Positions 19,246 through 27,285 of a stretch of 64,000 bases of DNA are shown piece by piece. The notes beneath the pieces were generated by a model. That model saw only the letters and a list, made by a program, of their open reading frames with translations. It was not told where the DNA came from and did not search any database. The stretch is taken from contig JAETOX010000002.1 in NCBI GenBank assembly GCA_021771575.1, forward strand, positions 1 to 64,000, in the 5' to 3' direction. Numbering within the stretch: position 1 is the first letter of the stretch; each line of letters begins with the position of its first letter. This stretch comes from Bacteroides sp. (GTDB taxonomy: Bacteria; Bacteroidota; Bacteroidia; Bacteroidales; Marinifilaceae). Position numbers and translations under genes: made by a program.

Positions 19246-20250
19246 TCATTCATACAACAAAAACCAGATCGCACCGTTCCCTTCGCGGTAGCGGTCGGCC
19301 GAATCGGCCTTTCCCGTCAACAGATTGAGTCTCGTGCGGGTCCCTTTGCCCAGCACGGCCACGATATTTCCTTCACGATCGAAAAACAGCAGGTAGCATT
19401 CCTCGGGCCGGGAGGCGGAAGCCATCTTCCCGAACATCATCCGTCCGGCTTTCTTTTCGGCGATAAAAAAAGGCTGCACTTCGGCTATCGTTTTCATGCG
19501 CAGGATCCGATCGAGCCGGTCGTTGCCCGTGGTGCGCAATTCCAGGCGGGTCCTTACGGTATCGGTGACGGTCATAGAAACAGTATCGCGGATTACGACT
19601 CTCAGGGTGTCGGCGACAATAGTCGTCACGGTATCTTTTATCGTTACGACCGAGGTATCCGCAACCACGACGGGTTTCACCTCCGTTTTTACGACAGTGG
19701 TATCTTTTCCGGTAGCCAAGGAGTCTGCAACCAGCCGTATCGCCGTAGTATCCGCCTGCAAAGGGACATCCGGCGTATCGGTGCGGGCAACCGGCCCCAG
19801 GCTATCCGTTGCGGCGGAAGTATCCCCGGGCGGATCAATTTCCGCAGGCCGTACTTCCCCCGTCTGTACTTGCACAGGCTGCGCGCTTCCGCCATCCAGC
19901 CACACCGCCACCGTCTCTTTGGCAATGTAGGCGAACACCCTCGGTCGGTCTATTCGTTTCAAGCGTACGTAGCGGCAGGAATCCTGCAACAACCCGGCAA
20001 TCTGTTCACAGCCCGTTTCCTGCGCCTGAATTTCCAGAGCCAGCAGTTTCAAGGCCATGGCGGAGGCATCGTCTGCATCTCCCGAAGCCACATCCGAATA
20101 GTAATAATCGCCGCTGAGTTTGATTTCGCGAATCCGGGCTTTCTCAGCCGCAAAAGGGTCCTCTTCCTGGGCCATAGTGTCCCAGGGCAACAACAGCCCC
20201 AGACAGAGCCACAAAAATCCGGCCACTGCCCGTTTATTTCCGGTAATCAT
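19246..20250 (-). CDS. Secreted hypothetical protein with DTV-rich low-complexity linker
   Basis: Signal peptide (MITGNKRAVAGFLWLCLGLLLPWDTMAQ); EIKLSGDYYYSDVASGDADDASAMALKLLALEIQ; linker VTIKDTVTTIVADTLRVVIRDTVSMTVTDTVRT. Confidence 0.7.
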   Translation of the reverse strand: MITGNKRAVAGFLWLCLGLLLPWDTMAQEEDPFAAEKARIREIKLSGDYYYSDVASGDADDASAMALKLLALEIQAQETGCEQIAGLLQDSCRYVRLKRIDRPRVFAYIAKETVAVWLDGGSAQPVQVQTGEVRPAEIDPPGDTSAATDSLGPVARTDTPDVPLQADTTAIRLVADSLATGKDTTVVKTEVKPVVVADTSVVTIKDTVTTIVADTLRVVIRDTVSMTVTDTVRTRLELRTTGNDRLDRILRMKTIAEVQPFFIAEKKAGRMMFGKMASASRPEECYLLFFDREGNIVAVLGKGTRTRLNLLTGKADSADRYREGNGAIWFLLYE

Positions 20251-21379
20251 AAAACAAATCTTTAATATTATGGGTAGGAACATAGGTGTACAGGTCAACA
20301 TCCATCGAGGGCCGTTTACGGTCGAAGATATCGGTAGCACACCGGAAATAAAGGATATGGTTGTATCCCAGATCGGGATTGACCACTACGACTGTCCCGC
20401 TGATTTCCGTATCGTTCAGTGTCTCGGGTCCGAAATAGATGTAGCATTTCTGTTTCCGGCAATATTCCACCCAGTTTTGTACGTCCACTTCAAATTCCGT
20501 TATCTGGTTACCATAGCAGCGGTGTTTTATTTTCATCGCCACACGGCGGTCGCCGTAAAATCCTTCCTGAAAAAGATTGGCCAGCGACTCTCCGGGCAAT
20601 CCCTTCTCGAAGATCAGCACACAACGCTCCGCATCGAGTTGTTTATAATAGGTGTCGGTCTGCAATTCCGGAATCAGGTAAGAAGTACCCCGGCGGACAT
20701 AATAGCCTTTACGGGCCGTAGGCAGCAAATCTTTAACCGGTAGCGTATCCCACAGGGTACGTTTCGCCTCCACCCGGGCCAATTCTTCCATCAGCCCTTT
20801 CTCCATTTCGACTTTATCGCTGCCGAAAATCAGTTCATACTGTTTGGGAAACACCAGTGCCACCGTCCCGACGGACACCTGCCATCCGGCTTTGTATCCC
20901 GCCGAATCCGACTGTATGGAAAAAGGCGATTCACCACCCACAAAGAGCACGAAATCAGTCAGCCGCCGCATCCCCTTTTCATAGGCCATACCGTCAAGCA
21001 GCACTTCCACTTTGTCTTCATGCAGTTTCACTCGCCGGTCTTCCTCGCTGAGCAACAACAGTTCCAGCAGATAGCGTTCCATAAAATCGTATACGGGCGA
21101 AGCATAGCCTTTCCTGGTTTCTTCGTCGAACAGATGCAACCCGATAAAGCCTACGCGGCCGAAGATATCCTTTTTCATCTCCACCCGTTTGCCTGGACAC
21201 AGGACGGAAGCGTCGTACAGGCCTTCTTCTGTGAGGCGGATGCCCCGGTCGGCCAGTCGGCCGGCAATCTCTTCCAGTTTCAGTGTGCGGTAAGTCAGCG
21301 GTTGCTGTGCCATGGTCCGGCCTACCGGCAACCACAGCAACAGGCAACATACGTATTTCAACATTTTGTTTTTCATCAT
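20234..21379 (-). CDS. Secreted hypothetical protein
   Basis: Signal peptide MMKNKMLKYVCCLLLWLPVGRTMAQ; overlaps the flanking genes by a few nt, consistent with an operon. Confidence 0.7.
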   Translation of the reverse strand: MMKNKMLKYVCCLLLWLPVGRTMAQQPLTYRTLKLEEIAGRLADRGIRLTEEGLYDASVLCPGKRVEMKKDIFGRVGFIGLHLFDEETRKGYASPVYDFMERYLLELLLLSEEDRRVKLHEDKVEVLLDGMAYEKGMRRLTDFVLFVGGESPFSIQSDSAGYKAGWQVSVGTVALVFPKQYELIFGSDKVEMEKGLMEELARVEAKRTLWDTLPVKDLLPTARKGYYVRRGTSYLIPELQTDTYYKQLDAERCVLIFEKGLPGESLANLFQEGFYGDRRVAMKIKHRCYGNQITEFEVDVQNWVEYCRKQKCYIYFGPETLNDTEISGTVVVVNPDLGYNHILYFRCATDIFDRKRPSMDVDLYTYVPTHNIKDLFYDYRK

Positions 21380-21996
21380 TTCGCCCTCCCGATCATAACA
21401 ACACCTTTCTGTTTTTTCTCCGCATCGAACCATTTTCCCTGTACCAGTTCGCCTTTACTGAATTCGCCAACGATGTAATCGCCGGGTTCGGCCCGGCGTT
21501 CATGTTCGTCATATTTACTGATCAGGTGGGCATCGCGGTAGTAGAGGGTCCCGATTCCATGTGGAAGGCCCTCACGAATTTCGCCTTTATACACGCCGTA
21601 GGACAAGGCCACCGAGCCCACACCATTGAGCGTCTTTATATCTGCCGAATCAAGGGCTACGGCGGCCACGCCCGACTCTTCAGTATATGCCTCCTTCCCA
21701 GCCGGCGGCGTATTGTCCGCGGCAACAGTTTCCGGCTCCCGGACCTCTTCTTCGGAAGCATTGCTCGTATTCAGCCAATAAATCAGTCCTATACCCAGCA
21801 ACAACAAGACGACTACAGCAACCACGACTTTCACTCTCCCCGGACAAGCCTTTTGTCCGCCGGTTTCCACCTTTTGTAGTTCCGAACCGCACTCGGCACA
21901 AACGAAATCCGCTTCATCATCGGCGATTACCTGTTGCCGCTGACTGTTGGCCATGCCGCAGGGACCCAAATTCATACATTTACCAATACGTTCCAT
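21376..21996 (-). CDS. Single-pass membrane protein: N-terminal Cys4 zinc-ribbon-like domain, TM helix, C-terminal MORN-like repeats
   Basis: CMNLGPC...FVCAECGSEL; VKVVVAVVVLLLLGIGLIYWL TM; YKGEIREGLPHGIGTLYYRDA...GDYIVGEFSKGELVQGKW MORN-like. Confidence 0.7.
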   Translation of the reverse strand: MERIGKCMNLGPCGMANSQRQQVIADDEADFVCAECGSELQKVETGGQKACPGRVKVVVAVVVLLLLGIGLIYWLNTSNASEEEVREPETVAADNTPPAGKEAYTEESGVAAVALDSADIKTLNGVGSVALSYGVYKGEIREGLPHGIGTLYYRDAHLISKYDEHERRAEPGDYIVGEFSKGELVQGKWFDAEKKQKGVVMIGRAK

Positions 21997-22024
21997 TGTG
22001 TTTTCTGTTTATATTTTCTCACAT

Positions 22025-25000
22025 CTATTCATTGTCGTTCATCTGCCGAAAACGGGCCACTACGTTTTTCGCAGCCTGATTGAAGGCGAGGAAAACGGGA
22101 TCGGAGAGGCTACCGGCATGAGCGACTTTCACGGTGTTGACGGCATCGACCACCCGGGCGATGACCTCTTTCTGCCGGTCGATGTGGCGAAAAGCGGCAA
22201 GCTTTTTTTCCACATTGGCCCGGAGCGCCACCATAGCGGCCTCATCGAGTGTGGCTGCACTGTTTTCAAGATCCTTGCCGAGGAGGACAGGATCGGCAGC
22301 AAGTCCGTACTCGTCCTCCACCACCAATGCCAGCCGACACCGCCCCGTTTCGGGTTCTTCGTAAGGCTGCAAGAGTTCCATTCCCCAGGCCATCAACAGG
22401 TAGGGCAGGGCTTCGGCCCGTTTGCGGGCGAGCAGCTCGGTTTTCTCCTCCACCGTAAGCTTATAGAGCGAAGGCAGTTCTCCGTGGTTTTCGAGATGGG
22501 TCTCGAAACGGGCCACTTCGCCCGACGACGAGGTCATCAGCGCATCGTAAGCGCGACGCAATGTGCCCACCGATTGCAGGTAGCGCGGCGTGATATTCGA
22601 CTCGATATTTATAATCACGATTTCGTTGGAGTTACCGCCTTCGACGAGCTGGAAATTCTCATTGTTGGAAATTCCGGTGAACGTTTCGCGTACATGTTTA
22701 TAAAACCTTTCGTCGTCTTTGTATTCGGGCAAAACCACCAGAAGCCCTTCACGCACCCCCGGTCCGTCATTGCGTTGCGTCTCGTCGTATTTCACGAGTA
22801 CGGAGGCATGACGCACCAGCTCTTCGAGCTTGTCTTTGAGTCCCACGGGATTGCCGCTGTACTGCTCGCGGAGTTTCGCGAGAATATTCTCGCCGATGAG
22901 CCTTTCGTAACCAACAATACTACGTTCGTTCTCGGGATTGCGGAAAAAGAGTTCGGTCAGTTGCAGACACTCCTGCTGGCAGGCGGAAATCACTCCTTCA
23001 AGCCCCACATCCTGCAACAAGCGGGCAAACGAATGCTCGCCTTCGCCGAGGCGGGCGACGATGGCTTCGCGAACGGAACGCACCTTGCCGGAGGCAAAGT
23101 CTTTTTGCCGGATTGATTCGAGGGCCATATGGCGCACTTTGTGCGGATCGTAGTATTTGATGATGATATTCTGGCGATCGGCATCATCGAGGAGATCGTC
23201 GTTGCAATGGGAACGGACCTCGTTGTCGAAAAGTTCGAACGCCTTGACGAGCATGGCGGCATCGGCCTCAAGCACGGAACGCAGTTTCTGCAATCCCCCG
23301 ATCACTTCGAGCAACAACTCTTTACCGAATCCGTAGGCTTCGCACCAGGTCATCAGGGCATATTTCATTTTGACAGCTTCGGTGAAATCCGACAGGATGG
23401 TGTCTTTTTTCGAGGTAAATACCTTTTTGCCCAGCAATCCCACTTTGGGCCATTCGCGGGCGAGGGTATCCATTTCCGTCGATTTGGCGGCTATGGCAGC
23501 ACGGGCATCAGCAATCATCTTATCGAATCGTGCTGCCTGTTCGTCGAGATGGTCGAGCAGGCAGGCCAGCATACCCGCCAACTGCCACACCGATTTTTCG
23601 CCCCTTTCCCAACGGGCGAAAAAGTCGGCCCCAATCTCACTGATAATTTTACGGGCAATCTCCGACATTCCCACTTTACGCTTGATGCGGAAGAATTCGT
23701 CCACTCCTCCGGCTTGTCCCACAGAACGGAATTTCCGTTCGTAGAAATCCTTGACACAATTGGTGATGGCTACGAGCTTGGCTTCGTAGGGGATCACATT
23801 GTTGCCCATGACGTCGACGCGGAAGGTGTCGGCTACTTTATACTCATCGTTGATCGTACGCCAGCCTTCGGCCTTGTGGTTATCGAGCACGGCCCGCGAC
23901 AGACAGAGGTGGTCGGTGGTGAGGTTCCAGCGGTCGAGATTCTCTCGGCGCGTCACCTCCGAATAGTCGTCGTTGGGGAGGGGTTCGTCCTGGAATCCCA
24001 CTTCGTTGGAGGGATTGTTGTACAGGGCCTGCAACACCGTCTGCCGGGCATACGAATAAGCGAAATATTCGCGGATTTCCTGTTCGGGAATAGCCAGGCG
24101 CTTGATGCCGAAGGTCATGAATTTGAAACTATGGTGATAGCCATACAGGTTGTAGTCGGGATTCTCGCCCGTCTCGGCGCGTTGCAGCATCGACTCCTTA
24201 CCGGAATTGTCGGCGGCACCGACAGTAACCGTTTTCTGGAAAAGGAACTCGGCCATCGTAGCCGGCAGGACGGTGCCTACGTCGAAACGCACGTTGCTGC
24301 GGTTTTGCTCGGTCACGAGATAAGCCGAATAGAAAGGCGCCACACTGTCCAGGCGTTTGACGCCGAACTTGCGTTCGCCCACATCCCAGGGTTTGAACAA
24401 ACCGTAATCCAGTGCGTTCAGCTCCAGCAGGGCGGCATAACCGTTGGGCTGGTAGTTGGACGTGGTGGCCCAGCTTTTGTTGGGAATCTCCTCGGGGAGG
24501 AGCAAATAGAGCATAATGCGGTAGATCGTATGGTCGGGATAGTGCCGGCGAATCTGCGAAATCACATCTATGACGCTACCGCTCCCCGTACCTCCGGCCA
24601 GTCCGCAACACACGTGGAAAGTGATGCTTTGTCCGCGGGGATTGGTCTGCAGGCGGCGTACCCGGGCGTCGAGGGCTGCGGCGAAATCGCCGGCCCGGTT
24701 GGCAAACAGAAAGCGGCCGAGCCGGCGTTTCTGCCCGGCGGCCCCATCCTGCACTTTGGGGTCGTTGACGATGGTGCGCCAATCGTCGGCCATACCGATC
24801 CAGGGTTTCAGATAAGGGTAATTATCGATATTGTCGATATAGCTCTTGAGGTTGCCGGCCTTGATGCTCACCAGCGCTCCCTTGTCGAGCGCTACGCTGC
24901 TGCCCATAACGTTCCAGATGCCGCCCCGTTCATAAAGATCCTTTTCGCTCGAATCGAGGTAGAGATAATCCACCCACAAGCCTTCGGGACGAAGGTCGCC

Positions 25001-25087
25001 CCGGTATTTTTCAAAAATCAGGCGGCGATAGGCGGCCACCACTTTGCCGCCCGTACCGCCCAGTCCGATGATCAGATGGTTGTCCAT
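22025..25087 (-). CDS. Tubulin/FtsZ-like GTPase (tubulin-like domain, PF13809-type)
   Basis: N-terminal LIIGLGGTGGKVV and tubulin signature-like CCGLAGGTGSGSVIDVISQIRR; long C-terminal helical extension; 1020 aa. Confidence 0.8.
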   Translation of the reverse strand: MDNHLIIGLGGTGGKVVAAYRRLIFEKYRGDLRPEGLWVDYLYLDSSEKDLYERGGIWNVMGSSVALDKGALVSIKAGNLKSYIDNIDNYPYLKPWIGMADDWRTIVNDPKVQDGAAGQKRRLGRFLFANRAGDFAAALDARVRRLQTNPRGQSITFHVCCGLAGGTGSGSVIDVISQIRRHYPDHTIYRIMLYLLLPEEIPNKSWATTSNYQPNGYAALLELNALDYGLFKPWDVGERKFGVKRLDSVAPFYSAYLVTEQNRSNVRFDVGTVLPATMAEFLFQKTVTVGAADNSGKESMLQRAETGENPDYNLYGYHHSFKFMTFGIKRLAIPEQEIREYFAYSYARQTVLQALYNNPSNEVGFQDEPLPNDDYSEVTRRENLDRWNLTTDHLCLSRAVLDNHKAEGWRTINDEYKVADTFRVDVMGNNVIPYEAKLVAITNCVKDFYERKFRSVGQAGGVDEFFRIKRKVGMSEIARKIISEIGADFFARWERGEKSVWQLAGMLACLLDHLDEQAARFDKMIADARAAIAAKSTEMDTLAREWPKVGLLGKKVFTSKKDTILSDFTEAVKMKYALMTWCEAYGFGKELLLEVIGGLQKLRSVLEADAAMLVKAFELFDNEVRSHCNDDLLDDADRQNIIIKYYDPHKVRHMALESIRQKDFASGKVRSVREAIVARLGEGEHSFARLLQDVGLEGVISACQQECLQLTELFFRNPENERSIVGYERLIGENILAKLREQYSGNPVGLKDKLEELVRHASVLVKYDETQRNDGPGVREGLLVVLPEYKDDERFYKHVRETFTGISNNENFQLVEGGNSNEIVIINIESNITPRYLQSVGTLRRAYDALMTSSSGEVARFETHLENHGELPSLYKLTVEEKTELLARKRAEALPYLLMAWGMELLQPYEEPETGRCRLALVVEDEYGLAADPVLLGKDLENSAATLDEAAMVALRANVEKKLAAFRHIDRQKEVIARVVDAVNTVKVAHAGSLSDPVFLAFNQAAKNVVARFRQMNDNE

Positions 25088-25119
25088 TTATACTTTGTTT
25101 TGATGTAAACACAATCAGG

Positions 25120-25866
25120 TTATTCCTGGCCGGTCTGTTCTTTCTCTCCGCGTTTTTTAGCGTTGAGATTGGCCCGGTTGAGTTTCACGGTGCGCTGATA
25201 GTCGATCTGCCGGTTTACTTCACCAACGAACAGGCCGATGCCGTCGCCTTCACCGTCGACGGAGACCGTCACGTTGACCATCTGCCAGAGGTTGCGCCAG
25301 GCCGTATCAAGCACCCTGCGGGCTTCCTTTACGCGACTGGCTCCGAGGGCCGCCTGTTCGGCATTACGGTTGGTGAAAACAGTCATAAAGGCTTCGCATT
25401 TTTCTTTCATCGTCCGGACGTGAATGTCGGCAGCCATGGCCTTGATATCCGCACTGTAGGCTTCGGAAGCGAGGTCCTGCAACAGGTTTTTATACACTCC
25501 GTTGGCCTGTGTATAGGGGAGATCGCGGGGATCACCGTAGCGGTCGAACAATCCCATCACGCGGTCGGCCGAAGCAGCCACTGCCGCATCGACAGAGAGC
25601 GAAGCCGACATCGACAGCAATTGAAGGGCCCGCCAGGCCCGGTCGCGTTCAACATCGAGCTGCACCACCGAGGCCGTCAGTTCGCTCTTGCGCTGTTGTT
25701 CCAACGAGAGGTCCTCCTCCTGCAAGGCGGCCCGGAAAGCTGCCAGGACTTTGGCCATTGCTTCGCCCGTCAGTTTGTCTGCTACGCCCGATACAAAAGT
25801 CATAAAACCGAAATGCTCTTCATTACGCATCCATTGTGCACCGAATTTTTTTAATAATGTTGCCAT
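25120..25866 (-). CDS. DUF6261-like helical protein
   Basis: MRNEEHFGFMTFVSGVADKL...ERDRAWRALQLL pattern as I recall for DUF6261; predominantly helical composition. Confidence 0.5.
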   Translation of the reverse strand: MATLLKKFGAQWMRNEEHFGFMTFVSGVADKLTGEAMAKVLAAFRAALQEEDLSLEQQRKSELTASVVQLDVERDRAWRALQLLSMSASLSVDAAVAASADRVMGLFDRYGDPRDLPYTQANGVYKNLLQDLASEAYSADIKAMAADIHVRTMKEKCEAFMTVFTNRNAEQAALGASRVKEARRVLDTAWRNLWQMVNVTVSVDGEGDGIGLFVGEVNRQIDYQRTVKLNRANLNAKKRGEKEQTGQE

Positions 25867-25893
25867 AACCGTAAAATTTTAAGTTGTTAATAA

Positions 25894-26179
25894 AAAAGTA
25901 CCGTCCTGCAGCCTTGCCGTTTCCATCCCGGGGGGGAAAACTCCGTTACGGCTAACGGACGGTTGTTTTTCCTTTCGGAAAGTATCACCCTGCGGACAGG
26001 CCGACGCTTCCGGAGTGTGGAAAATCACTCGGCGTCTGCGGGCCGGTGTTTTTCGGGGCCGGAAAACGGCGTCACACAGACGGACTGCCATTTTCGGAAA
26101 CCGGAGAGCTTCGGCATGTAGCCGGGACGGAGCTTCCTACAGCCTGGAGGAAACATCGTACGCTCAAGACGTCGTTTTC
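25894..26179. repeat. Degenerate 42-nt-period tandem repeat
   Basis: In the minus frame, Phe codons fall exactly every 14 codons (aa 10, 24, 38, 52, 66 of ORF 25879-26091); the plus frame of ORF 26015-26401 has Phe at aa 13, 27 and 55. Confidence 0.65.
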
Positions 26180-26220
26180 CGAACCCGGACAGCTCCGTCA
26201 CGGCCGCCCGACACCGGGCG

Positions 26221-27255
26221 TCAGCTGCCGGGGGTGATTTCCGTTTCGTGGCCTCCGCTAATGGTTCCCTCGATCTCTTGCACCGTTCCGTCGGTCAACG
26301 TGGCCTCCTCCATCGAAAATCCCACATCTCCCTTAGTAACAACGCCTTCTTTCAGAGTGATCTTAAAGATCGTGCGTTTCAAACGCGTAACAGTGACATA
26401 ACCGGAGTATATCTTGATGGTTCGGCTACCGTCGGCATTAGTCCACTCGACATCTACACCTACAAGTTCCGTTTGCTCGCTTTCCTGAGCGACAAAATCT
26501 ACGACATCCGATAAATTAGACAACTGATAAATATTATCCGGCACATACAACGAATCGGCATGAATGGCAATAGTAGGAGCATTAGTCATTTGAAATGTCA
26601 AGGAACCTTCCGTCAGCCCGGCTACTTCGACGCGAGCTCCGAAAACCACCCGGTAAAGGTCGATTGCGATCTTTCCGTTTTCTACAGGCACATAATCGGA
26701 CAGCAATCCGTAATAGCGATCGAGGATAGGGTGAGAGTAGCTAGCATAGGAATTTCCTTCAGGCTGATACAAGTAGTAGACCCCTGCATAATAATAATCA
26801 TGAGTCCATGAGCCCATATTTATTTTATTATCTATTTTAGAAAAAGAATAACTAGACCAATAAGTCGTCGAATCCGTAGCCATAGCAAGCACCTCCCTAT
26901 AGTTTTTCACCAACGTCACCTTAAATTGATACAAATTCCCTTCCAGCAGATTGACAGTCATTCCTTCCTTTTTATTAAACATTCCGTAAGCATAGTCGGT
27001 ATAATTTCCTCCCGACGCCGGTTTGGAATAAACGTTAATGACATACAAATCTTCGGTGCCGGCTTCGGCTTTGGTGATGGGTTCGTCGGTCACTTCGATA
27101 TCGGCCAGTTCTTTCACAAAATCGAGCGACACGGTGTGGTATGTCTCTTCGGTTTGGGGAGCGTCCGGAACCTGCGGTTCCACGGTTTGCGGTTCGTCGT
27201 TGCTGCTACATGCCAAAAAAGCGACAGCGAACAAGAGATAAAATAGATGTTTCAT
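26221..27255 (-). CDS. Predicted lipoprotein sharing a C-terminal module with the adjacent BACON-LRR protein
   Basis: Lipobox AFLAC|SSNDE; C-terminal RVVFGARVEVAGLTEGSL...TLTDGTVQEIEGTI parallels the C-terminus of 27286-30729. Confidence 0.75.
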   Translation of the reverse strand: MKHLFYLLFAVAFLACSSNDEPQTVEPQVPDAPQTEETYHTVSLDFVKELADIEVTDEPITKAEAGTEDLYVINVYSKPASGGNYTDYAYGMFNKKEGMTVNLLEGNLYQFKVTLVKNYREVLAMATDSTTYWSSYSFSKIDNKINMGSWTHDYYYAGVYYLYQPEGNSYASYSHPILDRYYGLLSDYVPVENGKIAIDLYRVVFGARVEVAGLTEGSLTFQMTNAPTIAIHADSLYVPDNIYQLSNLSDVVDFVAQESEQTELVGVDVEWTNADGSRTIKIYSGYVTVTRLKRTIFKITLKEGVVTKGDVGFSMEEATLTDGTVQEIEGTISGGHETEITPGS

Positions 27256-27285
27256 ATCCTTTGAAATTTTTAATTTATATTCGGT

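Noticed and set aside
19207-20265. 352-aa plus-strand ORF antisense to a secreted protein gene
   Set aside because: Low-complexity shadow of the DTV-rich linker; no start context or domain.
21947-23116. 389-aa plus-strand ORF antisense to the 3' part of the tubulin-like gene
   Set aside because: Shadow ORF in a GC-rich gene.
23129-25108. 659-aa plus-strand ORF antisense to the tubulin-like gene
   Set aside because: High GC on the coding strand suppresses stops on the opposite strand; the minus-strand product has clear GTPase motifs while this one is His/Phe/Gln-rich with no domain.
25879-26091. 70-aa minus-strand ORF as a real arginine-rich protein
   Set aside because: Its sequence is a strictly periodic repeat translation with no conserved-protein look; treated as a repeat rather than a gene.
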